A DNA stretch of 64,000 nucleotides from Puccinellia tenuiflora. Taxonomy: Eukaryota > Streptophyta > Magnoliopsida > Poales > Poaceae. The DNA is taken from positions 2,834,255 through 2,898,254 of the forward strand of contig QRDG01000027.1 of NCBI GenBank assembly GCA_012064385.1, written 5' to 3'. The position numbers were made by a program, and so were the translations under genes. This document shows, piece after piece, positions 10,494 to 21,862 of the stretch. The notes under the pieces are model-generated. The model was not told where the DNA came from and ran no database searches. It saw only the letters and a list, made by a program, of their open reading frames with translations. Numbering within the stretch: position 1 is the first letter of the stretch; each line of letters opens with the position of its first letter.

Positions 10494-11629
10494 GTGTATC
10501 CCTGTTGTCTTCAATTGGTCGTTATTCGTGGCTTCCTGCACTCTTACTTTTTTTTGAACAAACTGCACTTACTCAATGTTAGCAAAACTGCAGGAACACC
10601 ACAAGTAATATCATAGGAATAGAGAAAATAACTTCCTTGTAAAACTCGCTTGCAACCAGTGTATATATGCAAGTTCTTATGCAATTGGTCCTCCTCATGG
10701 AGGACATAGCCCAATTTTATTCGAAAAGTCACAATGGTAGCTCGGGATATTTAAAAAATTAAAATCTGCATTTTTATGTGTCAAATAATTCGAAAAAAAA
10801 TCATAGGTGTAGGTAATATCGAGATTTACATGTGCAAATTTTCAATGCAAATTTCAAATTATTTCAGGCTCCACAAAAATAAAAATAAAATCTGGCAAAA
10901 TTTCAAATGTTTGAATATGTACACTATACAGAGATCCAGATCTGGACATTTGTCCCTTTTTCCAGGTCAAACTATAGGCCGATTTAAAAGTTTTTCATCT
11001 TGATTTTGAATTTTTCAAAAACCGCACTCAATTTTATTCCCTTTATACGTTGTGTCAGATGTATGCTAATTCAAGATCCCTGAAAAGTAGTGTCAACTCT
11101 ACCTTTCTCTACACCTGCCGCATGCATACATTTTCAGTTCATCAAAGCAGTCGGACAGTCAAACATTCCAACATAATTTGTTACAGACTCAGAAAAAACA
11201 TTCTGTAAGAAAAAGTGAACTCCCTCAACGAAACATGATCTAAAAAAGCACCGGTTTTATAATGTAGAGTTTGAGAGTTTTATTTTTCTTCTAGAAACCT
11301 GGTCAAAGTGCAGTTTCATTTTACGGAAGACAAAACTAATACACCTTAGAAAAAGAAAAGAGGGGAGTATATAGATATGATTTTTTTGTAGGAAACAAGG
11401 ACGGAACGTGAGGTATGCAAACCAGAAGTCCATTATCACTTTTCCAAATCCATCGACCAATATTTACAATGTACCAGGTCTTATGCTAGATTGAGAGGCC
11501 GGAGTAAGTATTTTGTTGGACTTTCTTGTTCTGAGAGGCATATGTTGAATTTTGTTTTAAGCTTTAGAAATTTTGAGATTATTTTTAGCAAATTATTTAT
11601 AAAACTTCCAGATAAAATCTGGTATTCTC
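10494..11629. other. AT-rich intergenic DNA
   Basis: No open frame above about 85 codons, no domain and no terminal repeats that I can recognise. Confidence 0.4.
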
Positions 11630-11900
11630 GCACTCCGCCGTCTCCAGCAGTGTGATTTCCGCAGCTAGGGTTCCGGGTAAGGGGATCGGTAGAGGAGAGC
11701 AACTGGAGAAGGAAGAAAAGAGACGAGGAAATCAATTCATTTCATTCTTCAGCACACGACCGTTATATCGACAGTCCACACACACAGGCCTCGGCCCAAC
11801 TCCAGCACGGCATCCGGCCCACGGCCGAGCTAAGCGATACCAGGCAGCCACAGCTAACTGAACTGAACACAGCGACTACTGTATCTCGACCGGCACATTG
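11630..11900 (-). repeat. Possible Copia-type LTR remnant
   Basis: On the minus strand the order resembles the 3' half of a grass Copia LTR: a TCGATATAACGGTCGTGTGC block, a GAATGAAATGAATTG block, and AACCCTAGCTGCGGAAATCAC. No LTR terminus, primer site or partner is present, so this is a weak call. Confidence 0.3.
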
Positions 11901-12106
11901 CCTTCCATTTCCAGGACCGGTCCATCAGCGATGCAGCTCAGCTGAAGTTGCACATTAAATCTTTGGGAACTACAATTCGAGTTTTTTGCTCATACTGAAC
12001 ATCCAGCAGCGGCACAGAGCTTTTATTTCCTCGTGTCGTGGTTACAGGTGTCTCTTATTATGTCTACAGCACGGAATCATTCAACGTTTTCCGTGGATCG
12101 AACCAT

Positions 12107-12769
12107 TCAGGCAATCAGGGTGGCGTTCTCTTGAAAGGCTCCTCTGCAGTGCGGCTTGGCGCTGACGACGATGAAGTCCTGCGGCGTTTTCCAGGCGTAG
12201 GTGAACGTCACCGGCGACCCCGGGGTGATGGGCCGGCCGTTGGCTAAGAGGCAGAGCTGGCTACCCACCCTGCGGATCTTGCTCCCGTCCACCGGCGCGA
12301 CGCTGGGCAGGCCGAAGCAGCGCACCTTGACGCCGGCCTGCGGGCACGAGCACCTGTTGTCGACGGTCACCTTGTACTCCGACTGGCCCTCGACCAGCTT
12401 CCCCGTCTTGGCCAGAGAGATGTGGATGTCCGACAGCTTACAAGTCTTCGCATCACCTGAGATATACACGGCCATCAAACAAAGTTATCGTATGTAGCTG
12501 AAACACATAAAAATGTTACTCGAATGGTTACGATTCCCGGTTCTCAGGAATCCGATAATCTCTTTGATCTCCAAAGCCACAAATAAGCAATATAGAGACT
12601 TCTATGATATGTAGGATACGTATTTAATCAGATTGTTGTGTTGCTCTACACATCCATGATTATATATAGGCGAATGTTGTTAAAGGTGATAGTTGATCAT
12701 ACCTCTGTGGAGATGGCAGATAAGGGCGCCGACGAAGAGAAAGATGGTAGCCTTCGACATGGAGGCCAT
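12107..12769 (-). CDS. TPD1-like secreted cysteine-rich protein (two exons)
   Basis: The gene has two exons on the minus strand: exon 1 12769-12703 (67 nt) and exon 2 12456-12107 (350 nt). The 246-bp intron begins GT and ends CTCAG. Joined length is 417 nt, giving 138 residues. Exon 1 encodes a signal-peptide-like start (MASMSKATIFLFVGALICHL). The mature part shows the TPD1 family pattern: an early Cys before 'LSDIHISLAKTGK', 'EYKVTVDNRCSCPQ', a Cys before 'FGLPSVAPVDGSK', 'QLCL', and 'VTFTYAWKTPQDF' ending in Cys, six cysteines in all. Intron placement just after the signal peptide suits the family. An Asn-Ala-Thr glycosylation sequon sits near the C terminus. In rice and Arabidopsis TPD1/TDL1A is a ligand of the receptor kinase EMS1/MSP1 that fixes tapetum fate. 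Short paralogues like this one are less characterised, so a peptide-ligand role is inferred. Confidence 0.85.
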
Positions 12770-12836
12770 TTCTATCGATCTGAAATGTAAAATGTATGTC
12801 AGCTGTATGCAACTATACATGCATAGCTATAGGGCA

Positions 12837-12846
12837 CTATATATAG
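12837..12846 (-). promoter_or_regulatory. Candidate TATA box of the TPD1-like gene
   Basis: CTATATATAG lies about 70 bp upstream of the start codon at 12769, a normal distance for a plant core promoter with a short leader. The motif is palindromic, so orientation comes only from the gene. Confidence 0.5.
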
Positions 12847-13133
12847 CATTAATGAGTAATAAAGACCAAATATTGAATTTGCACCATCGATGCAGATATG
12901 GATCGTAATGCTTCCCAAGATAGGAAGCTTCCGACGGAAGTGCGGATCTTTTCATATCCATACGCTGGTGAATTACTATATGGAAAAGGTGAGGATTTTC
13001 TCAAATCCTTGATCGCCCTGTTTGTAGGATTATATTACAGGAGACCTGAGCAACTCTAGCAGATACCCTACTGTGAAGAAACTGATATACTCACTACAGC
13101 AGTTATTGTAAAAAGCCTCCTACCCGGAAATTC

Positions 13134-13400
13134 AAATGGGCTCCCAAGCTCATATGCTCCTCGCTGAGTAGAAAAAAAAACAGTAAGACATTTCAAAAGA
13201 TTCTGCGCAAAGCTTCTTCACGAAATGGTACTTGTGGTGCTCTGTGCGACAAATACAAATCAGTGACCAACATGAAATTTTAGAAAAAAAAATTAGAGCA
13301 ATGATATTTTTTTATGGAGCACCACAAATGTCATTTCATCACGAAACACTTAGATATGTTTGTTGCCCTGTTTCTATAAGAATTTCTAAAATGTTAACTA
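13134..13400. mobile_element. Degenerate MITE related to 8244-8608
   Basis: The left end CTCCCAAGCTCATATGCTCC resembles the terminus of the MITE at 8244. Internally, CACGAAATGGTACTTGTGGTGC near 13220 and GCACCACAAATGTCATTTC near 13318 are inverted copies. The expected right terminus is lost or too diverged to see. Confidence 0.5.
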
Positions 13401-15940
13401 TTCTTTTTGAATTCTGGCCAACTTACACATCCATGAATAGCCTCCCCAAGCCCCAGCCGTTACATCCCGCACCACCTCCGCGACTAGGTCGCCCTTTGGG
13501 CGGGCAAGCTGAATGGACATGACTGTGATAGACGCACCTCCCCGAGCTATCGAGCGGTGCATTCGACCAGGCCGAAGGTGAGGCGGGCATCGATGCTTGA
13601 GGAGGAGGTCACGGACGATGAGTATGTCCAAGATGCGGGATAGCTGTCAGGGCCAGGAGGAGGCTGGGGCACGCCGCGAGGCTTTGGGCAGTTGGCTGTG
13701 TTGGCCGATGACATGTAGCGACGCTTGGAGCGGAATGTGAGAGCCAAGGGAGCGATCACACTAGAAAGGACAATATACTGTGAACAAGTTTTACAATATG
13801 GATTTTAATTCAATGTCTTAGCTTTTCACATGAGACCACATAGGGGAGAGAAGAAAATACTACTTTTCTCCTTATGGCCTGGCCATAGGCTTAGGACCAG
13901 GTCTTAGTAGTTTTTTCTTAAAACCCACTCTCACAATGTATAAGACCAGGTCATAGTGTTATAGGCTTTCTCTTAAGACCAAGATTTTCATACATTGGAG
14001 ATGCCCAGCGGTTGGAAACTTACAGCCGGTGAAACAGTTACCCTACTTTACTTCATGTCTACACCATAGTCTATAGGTGACATGGACATGTGCAACAGAT
14101 GTTGGCTGACTGAACCTATGAACATGCCCTAATAGTGTTGAGTGAGCTGTCTGTAATACATGTCACATAGGATTTGCAGTGAGTTGGAGAAAATAGTAAT
14201 TCCGTAAACGGCCGAATCCCTGGAATTCAACGACACCTCCTCTCGCCGTTGTATCGTATGGTGTCGGTAATTGGCGGTTTAGTAACAAATCTGGTGCTCA
14301 CCATGTCTTCTTCCAGACGTAGTTTCTAGAATCCAGGATGGCTCCCCTCTCATTCTCGTGGATGAACGGTGGCTCCTCGTCCTCCTGGTCTTCCAGTGAT
14401 CCGCGCTAGTGCTTGTCTCCCCGATGAAATTTATCATTGCTCAATTTCTCCCTTTGACCCTAGATGAAGTAGGCTGGTGATTCTCATTTTATAGATGATG
14501 AATTTCTATTGTAAGATGAGAAATGAGTCCATGAGAAGATTGATTTCTGGATGAGAATCGGCCAAGGCTATTTGCACAAATCAAAAGATTCAATTGTGGA
14601 GAGGGAGAGAGGATGATGCAACAAAGGAGGAAGAACAACAGTGTTGACGCCGAGACACCATGACGGGCTGCAGGGAGCTCCAGGTGCTAGAGGGACTGCG
14701 CGGTGTGCCGGACGAACACCCCATTCTCATCAGTGGCTGGTGGGTAACATCATGCTGACTTTTCTGGAAACCGGCACCTTCGACTACCTGCACACGAATT
14801 CATTCCCGGCATGGGCTTCAGCTAGCGAGCAGCCGGAGGTGGATAAGATTTTTTTTTTTCAGTTAATCAATTAGCTAATTTTGGGTTGCTATATAGATAA
14901 CAAGAAAAAACAGTCCATTGTAGAAGATGTTTTTGCTGCCGTAAAATAGAAAGCCAATTCCAAGAGCAAAAGTCATCACATTCCAAAGACCGAAGCCTTA
15001 GCATATGGGAGATATGTTGCAACTGTGGCACAAAATCTGGGTGCAACATGAATTAGTTTTTCTTTCTTCAAGACCTCCTGGTTCGATGATTTATTTGTTT
15101 ATGATGAACAAATGTTGTTGATTGCAGTTTGAAGTCGTAGACAATATGTTTCTTGCTGGTCATACACACATGCATGTTCAGAATATCTAGATGAGAGCTT
15201 GGTTGTGGTCATCATTTTTAGGGTGTGTTTGTTTGGGCTGGCTGTGGCTGGCTGTGTAGGAAAAGTTGTTCTGAGTTTAGTGTTTGGCAACTAACTGGCT
15301 GTGGAATTGTCTTAAACAGCCTAGAGTCATGGAAACGTGTATTGTTTCTGATTTACGTGTAATAAATAACATTTGGATCACTGAAATTTGGATAAAATGA
15401 TTGCCATAATACAGGAGCAAATGATTCTAGCAATACTGTGATGAAACTAGAGTGTAGGATTTTCAAATTTGCTGACAACGTTCATGCAGCAGAAAGAGAA
15501 GAAACAATAATAACAGTATTATCCAGGGGATGTTGTTGTTTTCCTCACATGACATATCATACCTTGGCAGCTTCAGAGAGGAACATATCTACCAGGTAAT
15601 TACATTCTCCATTTTTATTTCCAGATTCGGATTACTGGATCATGAAACGATGAAGATAATCCAAAGTTTGTCCTCCTTTCTCGAATCAGTTGGAATTGGT
15701 GAATGAAAAACAAACTCAAGGTGGCCATGGAGTATAAGGAGGGCGGAGAGCTCAGGGGCACAGGCGGCGCCACCGTAGGTTGGAAAGATGGTGGTCGGGA
15801 CGCATGGCGTTTGCACATGAATTTTGACTTTCACAGGGAGTGTGACTCGGATAGGTCGCCTATAGTACTATGGCTTTATGTTCTAAATCATACTACATAC
15901 ATGGGAGTAGATGCAATCATACTATGGCTTTACCGTCAAA
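13401..15940. other. Intergenic DNA with no confident gene
   Basis: Frames here are below about 80 codons. A GC-richer block at 13440-13760 and another at 14600-14850 look like broken coding or captured DNA, but I recognise no domain in either. Near 13870-13960 there are repeated AAGACCAGGTC-type motifs. Near 15221 the sequence GGGTGTGTTTGTTTGGGC resembles a DNA-transposon terminus without a visible partner. Confidence 0.35.
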
Positions 15941-16054
15941 GCTGAAGCAGAAGAATCTTCTTCATGTGCATACCACACAAGACGCATCATTATTCGAGAG
16001 GTACATCATAATTCAGATCGAGTATTGTAAAAATAACAATCGATTAACAGAAAT
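15941..16054. repeat. Diverged copy of a segment in the 6PGDH 3' flank
   Basis: About 110 bp here align with 16706-16815, just downstream of the 6-phosphogluconate dehydrogenase stop codon. Shared blocks include ACACAAGAC, ATTATTCGA, GAGGTACATCA and AGTATTGTAAAAA. The copies are about 760 bp apart in direct orientation, which suggests an old local duplication of the gene's 3' flank. Confidence 0.6.
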
Positions 16055-16373
16055 GTACTATGACGTTTCAAAATCCCATGTACGTACGTACCAGTTGAGT
16101 TTCTGCTGGGATCTTCTATGTAGAATTAAGTAATTAACTGTTTCCCCCAAACCAGCCACGATATGGACATGAACTTGCATTGTGAGCCGTCCTCCATTGC
16201 CTAGGCATCACCATCGTGACTATGACTGATCTGAAATAAAAATTTGCATGTTCACATGTTATAACATAACCTACATGTGTGATTTATCACAGAACTTCAG
16301 GCCATCTATGTAGAGAGAGCACGGATTCATAAGCGAGAAAATAAATGTTTTGCCTTGGTCCCCAACAACAAAA

Positions 16374-16470
16374 GAATTCTTCCTCGTATTTACTCGGAAA
16401 TTAAAGAAACAAGAATGATCAGTCTTTTGATCAGAGTGGAGGACCAAGCCACGCAAAAAGAAAAACCATA
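16374..16470. repeat. Repeat shared with the 3' flank of the GAE gene (copy 1)
   Basis: This segment aligns with 25499-25610. Shared blocks include GAAATTAAAGAAACAAGAAT, TGATCAGAG and CCAAGCCAC/CCCAGCCAC. Weaker similarity continues upstream. It lies about 400-500 bp downstream of the 6PGDH stop codon. Confidence 0.7.
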
Positions 16471-16876
16471 CTTACCTGGCTGTTGATTTGGCTGGACATA
16501 AAAGTTCAAATAGAGTGCTGTTAGTCGTCAACAAAAAACAGAGTAGGGAAACATCAGTTATTATACTCTTTTATTACTAGTCACGGTAACAAATTTCAAA
16601 TCATACTTGCAGGGCAACACTGGGATTGAGAGACATTCAAACAAACCATTGCATTCCAAATTTCTGAGTGAATAAAACTGGGTGTATGCTCTACACCATA
16701 GTACAACTGAAGCTACACGAATGTTCTTCCTGTGCATATCGCACAAGACACAGCATTATTCGATCCGAGGTACATCAGACCTAGTATTGTAAAAACAACA
16801 ATCGATAAATTACCACAAAGAGAAATCATCCAGGGTCGTTGTGGTACCATCCAATTAATTCCTCAGGTTGGATGGA

Positions 16877-18382
16877 TCACTTGCTGTTCCTGGCCAGCTT
16901 AGTCCACTCGGTGTGGAAAGAACCTGGGCGGTCGATGCGTTCATAGGTGTGTGCCCCAAACAGGTCCCTCTGTGCTTGGATGAGATTGGCTGGCAATCGG
17001 TTGCACCTGTAGGTATCGAAATACGAAAGGCTTGAAGACATCCCTGGGGTGCTAATCCCAGCCTCCACTGCACGTGCCACGACCCACCGCCACGCACCCT
17101 GCCGCTGCACCATCTCCCTCGCAAACTCCCTGTCGACGATCAGATTGGCCAGCTCAGGGTTCCTGTCGTAAGCCTTCTTAATCCTGTCAAGAAACCTTGC
17201 CCGGATGATGCATCCGCCCTTCCAAATCCTGGAGAGATCCGCGAGGTTAAGATTCCACCCCTTCTCCACACTCTTGGCTCTCAGCAGATTCATCCCCTGT
17301 GCGTAGCTGCAGACCTTGGATGCGTAAAGCGCCTGCCTCACATTGTCCACGAGCACCTTCTTGTCGATATTGATCTTCTGCAGAAGCCCAGCCGGCATCC
17401 CCTCCTCCTCGAGCACGCTGGCAGCCGCAACTCGCTCATCCTTGAGCCCCGACAGGTACCTCCCGTCCAGCGACGCTGCAATGGTGGGCGCAGCGACTGC
17501 AAGCTCCGCCGCTTGCTGCACCGTCCACTTGCCAGTCCCCTTCATCCCGGTCTTGTCGAGGATCTTGTCAACCAGCGCCCCACCGCTGCCGCCCTCAGCA
17601 TCATCGAGCACCGTGAAAATGTCCGCAGTGATCTCAACCAAGAAGCTCTCGAGCTCTCCCTTGTTCCACTCTGCAAACACATCGGCGATCTCCGAGTTTG
17701 AGAGGCCACCAACACGGTGGAGCACGTCGTAGGCTTCGGCGATGAGCTGCATATCGCCGTACTCGATCCCGTTGTGGACCATCTTGACGAAGTTGCCGGC
17801 GCCGCCGGGGCCGACGAAGGTGACGCAGGGCCCATCGTCGGTCTGGGCGGCGGCCTTCTGGAGGATGTCCTTGATGTTGTCGTAGGCCTGGAGGTGGCCG
17901 CCGGGCATGAGCGAGGGCCCGTTGCGCGCGCCCTCCTCGCCGCCGGAGACGCCCATCCCGAGGTAGAGCAGGCCGCGGTCGGCGGCGGCGTCGATGCGGC
18001 GCTCGGTGTTCTGGTACCACTCGTTGCCGCCGTCGACGATGGCGTCGCCGGCGTCGAGGTAGGGCGAGAGGGCGTCGATGGTGGCGTCGACGGCGCGGCC
18101 GGCCTGGACGAGGAGGACCACGGTGCGGGGCCGCGCGAGGGAGAGCACGAAGTCGCGCGGGTCGCGGTGGCCGAGGACCGGGAGGCCGCCCTCGGCGGCG
18201 GCGCGGTGGAGCGTGGAGTCGACCTTGGCGGCGGTGCGGTTGTAGACGGAGATCGGGAAGCCCTTCTCGGCGATGTTGAGGGCGAGGTTCTGGCCCATGA
18301 CGGCGAGGCCGGCGAGGCCGATGCGCGGCTGCAGGGCCTGCGCCGCCGCGGAAGCGGGGGGAGCCGGCGCCGGGGAAGTCAT
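16877..18382 (-). CDS. 6-phosphogluconate dehydrogenase, decarboxylating
   Basis: A single intronless frame of 501 residues. The enzyme converts 6-phosphogluconate plus NADP+ to ribulose-5-phosphate, CO2 and NADPH in the oxidative pentose phosphate pathway. Residues 21-30 (IGLAGLAVMG) are the nucleotide-binding turn, with Asn48-Arg49-Thr50 placed to contact the NADP phosphate. Residues 144-162 hold GVSGGEEGARNGPSLMPGG. Lys200, His203, Asn204 and Glu207 in NFVKMVHNGIEYGDMQ match the catalytic set, and ILDKTGMKGTGKW (274-286) is the family signature. An Ala/Pro-rich stretch of about 19 residues precedes the conserved start. It makes the protein slightly longer than the roughly 480-490 of cytosolic plant forms, and whether it directs import is unclear. 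The end, RNSK, is not a canonical peroxisomal signal. Strong GC richness towards the 5' end is typical of grass genes. All key residues are intact, so I expect a working gene. Confidence 0.97.
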   Translation of the reverse strand: MTSPAPAPPASAAAQALQPRIGLAGLAVMGQNLALNIAEKGFPISVYNRTAAKVDSTLHRAAAEGGLPVLGHRDPRDFVLSLARPRTVVLLVQAGRAVDATIDALSPYLDAGDAIVDGGNEWYQNTERRIDAAADRGLLYLGMGVSGGEEGARNGPSLMPGGHLQAYDNIKDILQKAAAQTDDGPCVTFVGPGGAGNFVKMVHNGIEYGDMQLIAEAYDVLHRVGGLSNSEIADVFAEWNKGELESFLVEITADIFTVLDDAEGGSGGALVDKILDKTGMKGTGKWTVQQAAELAVAAPTIAASLDGRYLSGLKDERVAAASVLEEEGMPAGLLQKINIDKKVLVDNVRQALYASKVCSYAQGMNLLRAKSVEKGWNLNLADLSRIWKGGCIIRARFLDRIKKAYDRNPELANLIVDREFAREMVQRQGAWRWVVARAVEAGISTPGMSSSLSYFDTYRCNRLPANLIQAQRDLFGAHTYERIDRPGSFHTEWTKLARNSK

Positions 18383-19221
18383 GGCTGGCCTGGAGGGGGA
18401 AGGAAGGGGATGCTAGTGAGTCGTCGGTGTTGATTTGAGGGTGTTGCGGGACGGCGAGGTGGCGGAGAAGCGGAGAGATAGGGGGCGGAGATGGTAGGGG
18501 TTTGGGGGATAGAAATATGGTTCGGGCGGACTCGTCGAGGTGGCCAAGGGTTGGGGTTGCCCCCGTATTGGACCGGTTAACAGCCCAGGTCCAGCCGGCT
18601 CCTTGTGGCCCGTCGAACCGTCCAAGGGCCAGCTGCCTTTTGGTCTCATGGGAGTGGAGTGCCCTCCAACGCCAACAAGGCAACTCTTCTCTTTGCTCGT
18701 TTGCCGCCGATTACTCTATGCACTTAATTGAGTTATTAAAATACACCAACGGTTCTTAGCTTCTTGTCTAGTCAAAGGGTCATTTCGGTAAAACTTAGAG
18801 CTAGCTCTTGGCCACCTCATTTCGTCTGAAATGAAATGAAAGGATAATGATGCCATCGTTTTATTTGTTTAAATTGACATTCAAAACTGAAAATTCATGT
18901 TTGGCTGCCACAAGAATTTATGAAATGGAATGGTATTGCAGAGTTAGGGAAATGTATTGACTTAACAGACCATACTCATTCAGTAGAATTCCAGTTGAAA
19001 TGACACATTCGGATCCATAAATTCAAAACATGTTGGGTATGGAATCATGATTTTGATTCCACAATTCCGCCACGAAATGATGGTTGATAAACGAGGTCTT
19101 AGTGATTTTTTTGTTTAGGGGTTGTTGTGTGATTTGAATGCCCTGCGTCATAGGGATAGCAATAATATCCATGGATATGAGTATGCACGGATATCCGCCC
19201 CATTGGGCACGCGTTGGTCAT
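18383..19221. other. Upstream region of 6PGDH
   Basis: The first 250 bp upstream of the start codon are GC-rich and likely contain the 5' leader and core promoter. I could not point to one convincing TATA box. Further out (18780-19220) the sequence is AT-rich and repeat-like, with no assigned element. Confidence 0.4.
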
Positions 19222-20760
19222 TGATACATCCAAAACGTATTTATAATTTTTCATTATTCCATGCTAGTTTATTATCATTGTCACATATTTATATCATGAT
19301 TTTATATCATTTTGCAACATTTTAGGAAACTAGCCTATTAACCCAGTGCCAAGTGCAACTTGTTGTTTTTTGCTATATTTTATTTCACAAAAACTCTTAA
19401 AGAAAATTCGTCCGAACAATCTAGAAGACCTAACTTTCCGAGAAGAACATGAGAAGTCAAAGGAGGCAGCCAGGGGAGCCACGAGAGGCCCACGCAGCCA
19501 GCCGCCGCGCCCTAGGGCTGGGGTGCGGGACCAACCCACGTGGCCGCCTCCTTCGCCCCTCACGCTGCCTCTTCGGCTATATATTGTCCCCGACACAAAA
19601 ATATCAGGGACGGACCCTAATTTTCCACTTGCAAATATCGAGTCGCCACCGTTGTGGAAACCAATCTGGAGCCTGTTCCGCCACTTTACCGAAGGGGGAA
19701 TCATTGCTGGAGGCATCTACACCACCAGTGTCATCTCCATGATGATGCGTGAGTATCCTTGGACTACGGATTCATAGCAGTAACTAGATGGTTATCTCAC
19801 CTCCATGTTCTTCAATACAAAGTCTTGTGAGCTGCCTAACATGATCGAGATCCATATGATATAATTATTATTAGCTCTTGTGTTTGCTGAGATATGATGA
19901 ATTGTGATGTTATGATCAGATTGTGTGTGTTATCTATATTATGAGATTCGTTTATTTACGTTCTTGCATGCTCTCCGATTCGTATGATTACTCTAGCCAA
20001 GTAGTTGTTCGAATCTCCAAGAGGGAGTATATGTTCAATGGTAGGTTCATTCCTCCTTCATCCCTGGGCTCGAGTTGACAGAGATGACTAAGGGTAAGGA
20101 TGTGTTGTTGCTACTAAGGGTAAAACAGTGGTATTTATTTCTACTTATGATAATAAATGTTGCTTACATCATGTACAATGCTTAAGGAAATGCTATGTTG
20201 TTTTCAGCTTAATTCTAAGAGTGGCAAGCATAGAAGAGCACTCGAAGTGGAGTATTAGTTATAGATGCGGTGCCGGTGTGTGGTCTATATATGTTTGACG
20301 TGATGCCTGCATGAATATTTGCCTTGTTCATTCTCTCATTATCATATGATCATAATTTTGTTAATTGTCTAACTATAATTTGTTACCCAACAATATCTTA
20401 TTATTTATGGAGAGATACTACTAGTGAAACTATGGTCCCCAGTCCATTCTGTTGCATTGATTACAAACTCGTTCTTTGTTGTCCCGTTTTGGTACTATTT
20501 GTGTTTTTGCTCTACTTTCCACACTATACGTTTAAACCATTGTTTTTAGCCAGGAAGATTGACAACCTTTTTGTAATGTTGGGGGCAAGGTGTTTTGTGT
20601 GTTGTGTGCAGGTCCTACACCAATCTCTGTTGCGTATTATATTCCTACTGGTTCGATAAACCTTGGTTCTTATCTGAAAGAAAATTTCTCCTATGCTACA
20701 TCAAACATTCCTCTTGAGGTTTCCCAACGGTTGAATTGTCTATATCAACTCAGCCCATCA
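19222..20760 (+). mobile_element. Diverged Gypsy solo LTR
   Basis: The start TGATACATCCAAAACGTATT and end CAGCCCATCA fit the TGAT...ATCA termini of the Gypsy LTR family seen complete at 37956. Internal landmarks appear in the same order: 'ACTAGCCTATTAACC', a TATATATTG motif near 19577, 'GTGAGTATCCTTGGACTACGG', 'TTGTGAGCTGCCTAACATGATC', 'TCTCCAAGAGGGAGTAT' and a 'CCTACTGGTTCGATAAACC'-like block near 20650. The flanks GTCAT (19217-19221) and GGCAT (20761-20765) agree at four of five bases, consistent with an aged 5-bp target duplication. No internal domain remains, so it is a solo LTR left by recombination. Divergence from the other LTRs suggests an old insertion. Confidence 0.75.
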
Positions 20761-20765
20761 GGCAT

Positions 20766-21862
20766 GGACTAATATTTTTCTTCATGGATATCCATTGGAT
20801 ACCCGTTTGATTGGTAGGACCCACATGTCAGTTGCTTAGAGACTACTTAAACAATCCTAATACCACTTCTCCAAAATTCAAGGGCCCATAAATCACCTAA
20901 CTATGTTATGTGAGAATGAGACAACTGAATTTTGTGTTGATTGGGTTCTTATTTTTCAAAGTTTCCGTAGCCAGTTATACATTTTTTACGGCAACTGATG
21001 TTGTTTTTGTGTCTTCCCATTACTCCCTAGATATCCATGGATAGCTGGTATTAATCGGATATTGATACAGATGGTGTTTTCTGCCCACGAATAGCTCAAC
21101 GGGTGGGCAAATGTATGGGAATATGGGTATGGGCATGGATTTAGCGGAGCTCTACCCGTCCAAACCCGCCCCATTGACTCCCTAAGCATCATGAGTCATG
21201 AGCATATTCATATGATTATCTCTAGGGCATATTTGATGATTCATATCATTGATGATGTTCAAATCCAATTACATAACTTATTAATACACTTATGAAATAT
21301 CATCATCATGTGATTGTCCCTAGGGCATATTCCAACAAACAGGTGTATTGATTTGATCAATTGTGTATTACTTGGATTCAGTCAGCGTTATCTCCCATCT
21401 ATTTATGAGGCGGTACCCGTACAAGAAAAGGACCGCATATGCGTTTACAATGTTTCAATCGATCACAACGCTTATTCAGGTATGTTGGAAATCATCCCCA
21501 AAGGAAACCATGTGATGATGATATTTTCCAATCCATTCATAAGTTATTTATATTATCCTTGAACATCATCAATGTATGATTGAATATGTGATTCATTTGT
21601 GAGACTATATATTGTATGATGGATGCTCTTATTGTCCCTAGTTGATAAGGCTATGGGGACACATATCCTTGGATAGTATACAACTTTTGACTGAATACTA
21701 TGTTTCACAAGTCATGGGCATGGGGATGCAATCAGATAGTATTGACTTTGGTGAAGGAGTGCTCATGAAGTCAAGCCGACCCACTTTGAGACACAACAAT
21801 CTATTTCCATTTTTAGTCTCAGATACAATGTATATGCCATGCATTTAGACATGAGGTCCTCA
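20766..21862. other. Unassigned repeat-like DNA
   Basis: The DNA around the solo LTR contains GATATCCATGGATA-type motifs on both sides (near 19170 and 20785-21050) and a GGGTATGGGCATGG block. This suggests that the LTR landed in another, unnamed transposon. No coding region is supported. Confidence 0.3.

Noticed and set aside
17634..18683. Long minus-strand frame (349 codons) and a 238-codon plus frame at 17717-18433
   Set aside because: Both overlap the 6PGDH gene in other phases; their length comes from its GC-rich codons and they show only Arg/Pro- or Gly/Val-rich sequence.
20324..20659. 111-codon hydrophobic frame resembling a membrane protein
   Set aside because: It lies inside the solo LTR at 19222-20760; its composition reflects T-rich LTR sequence.
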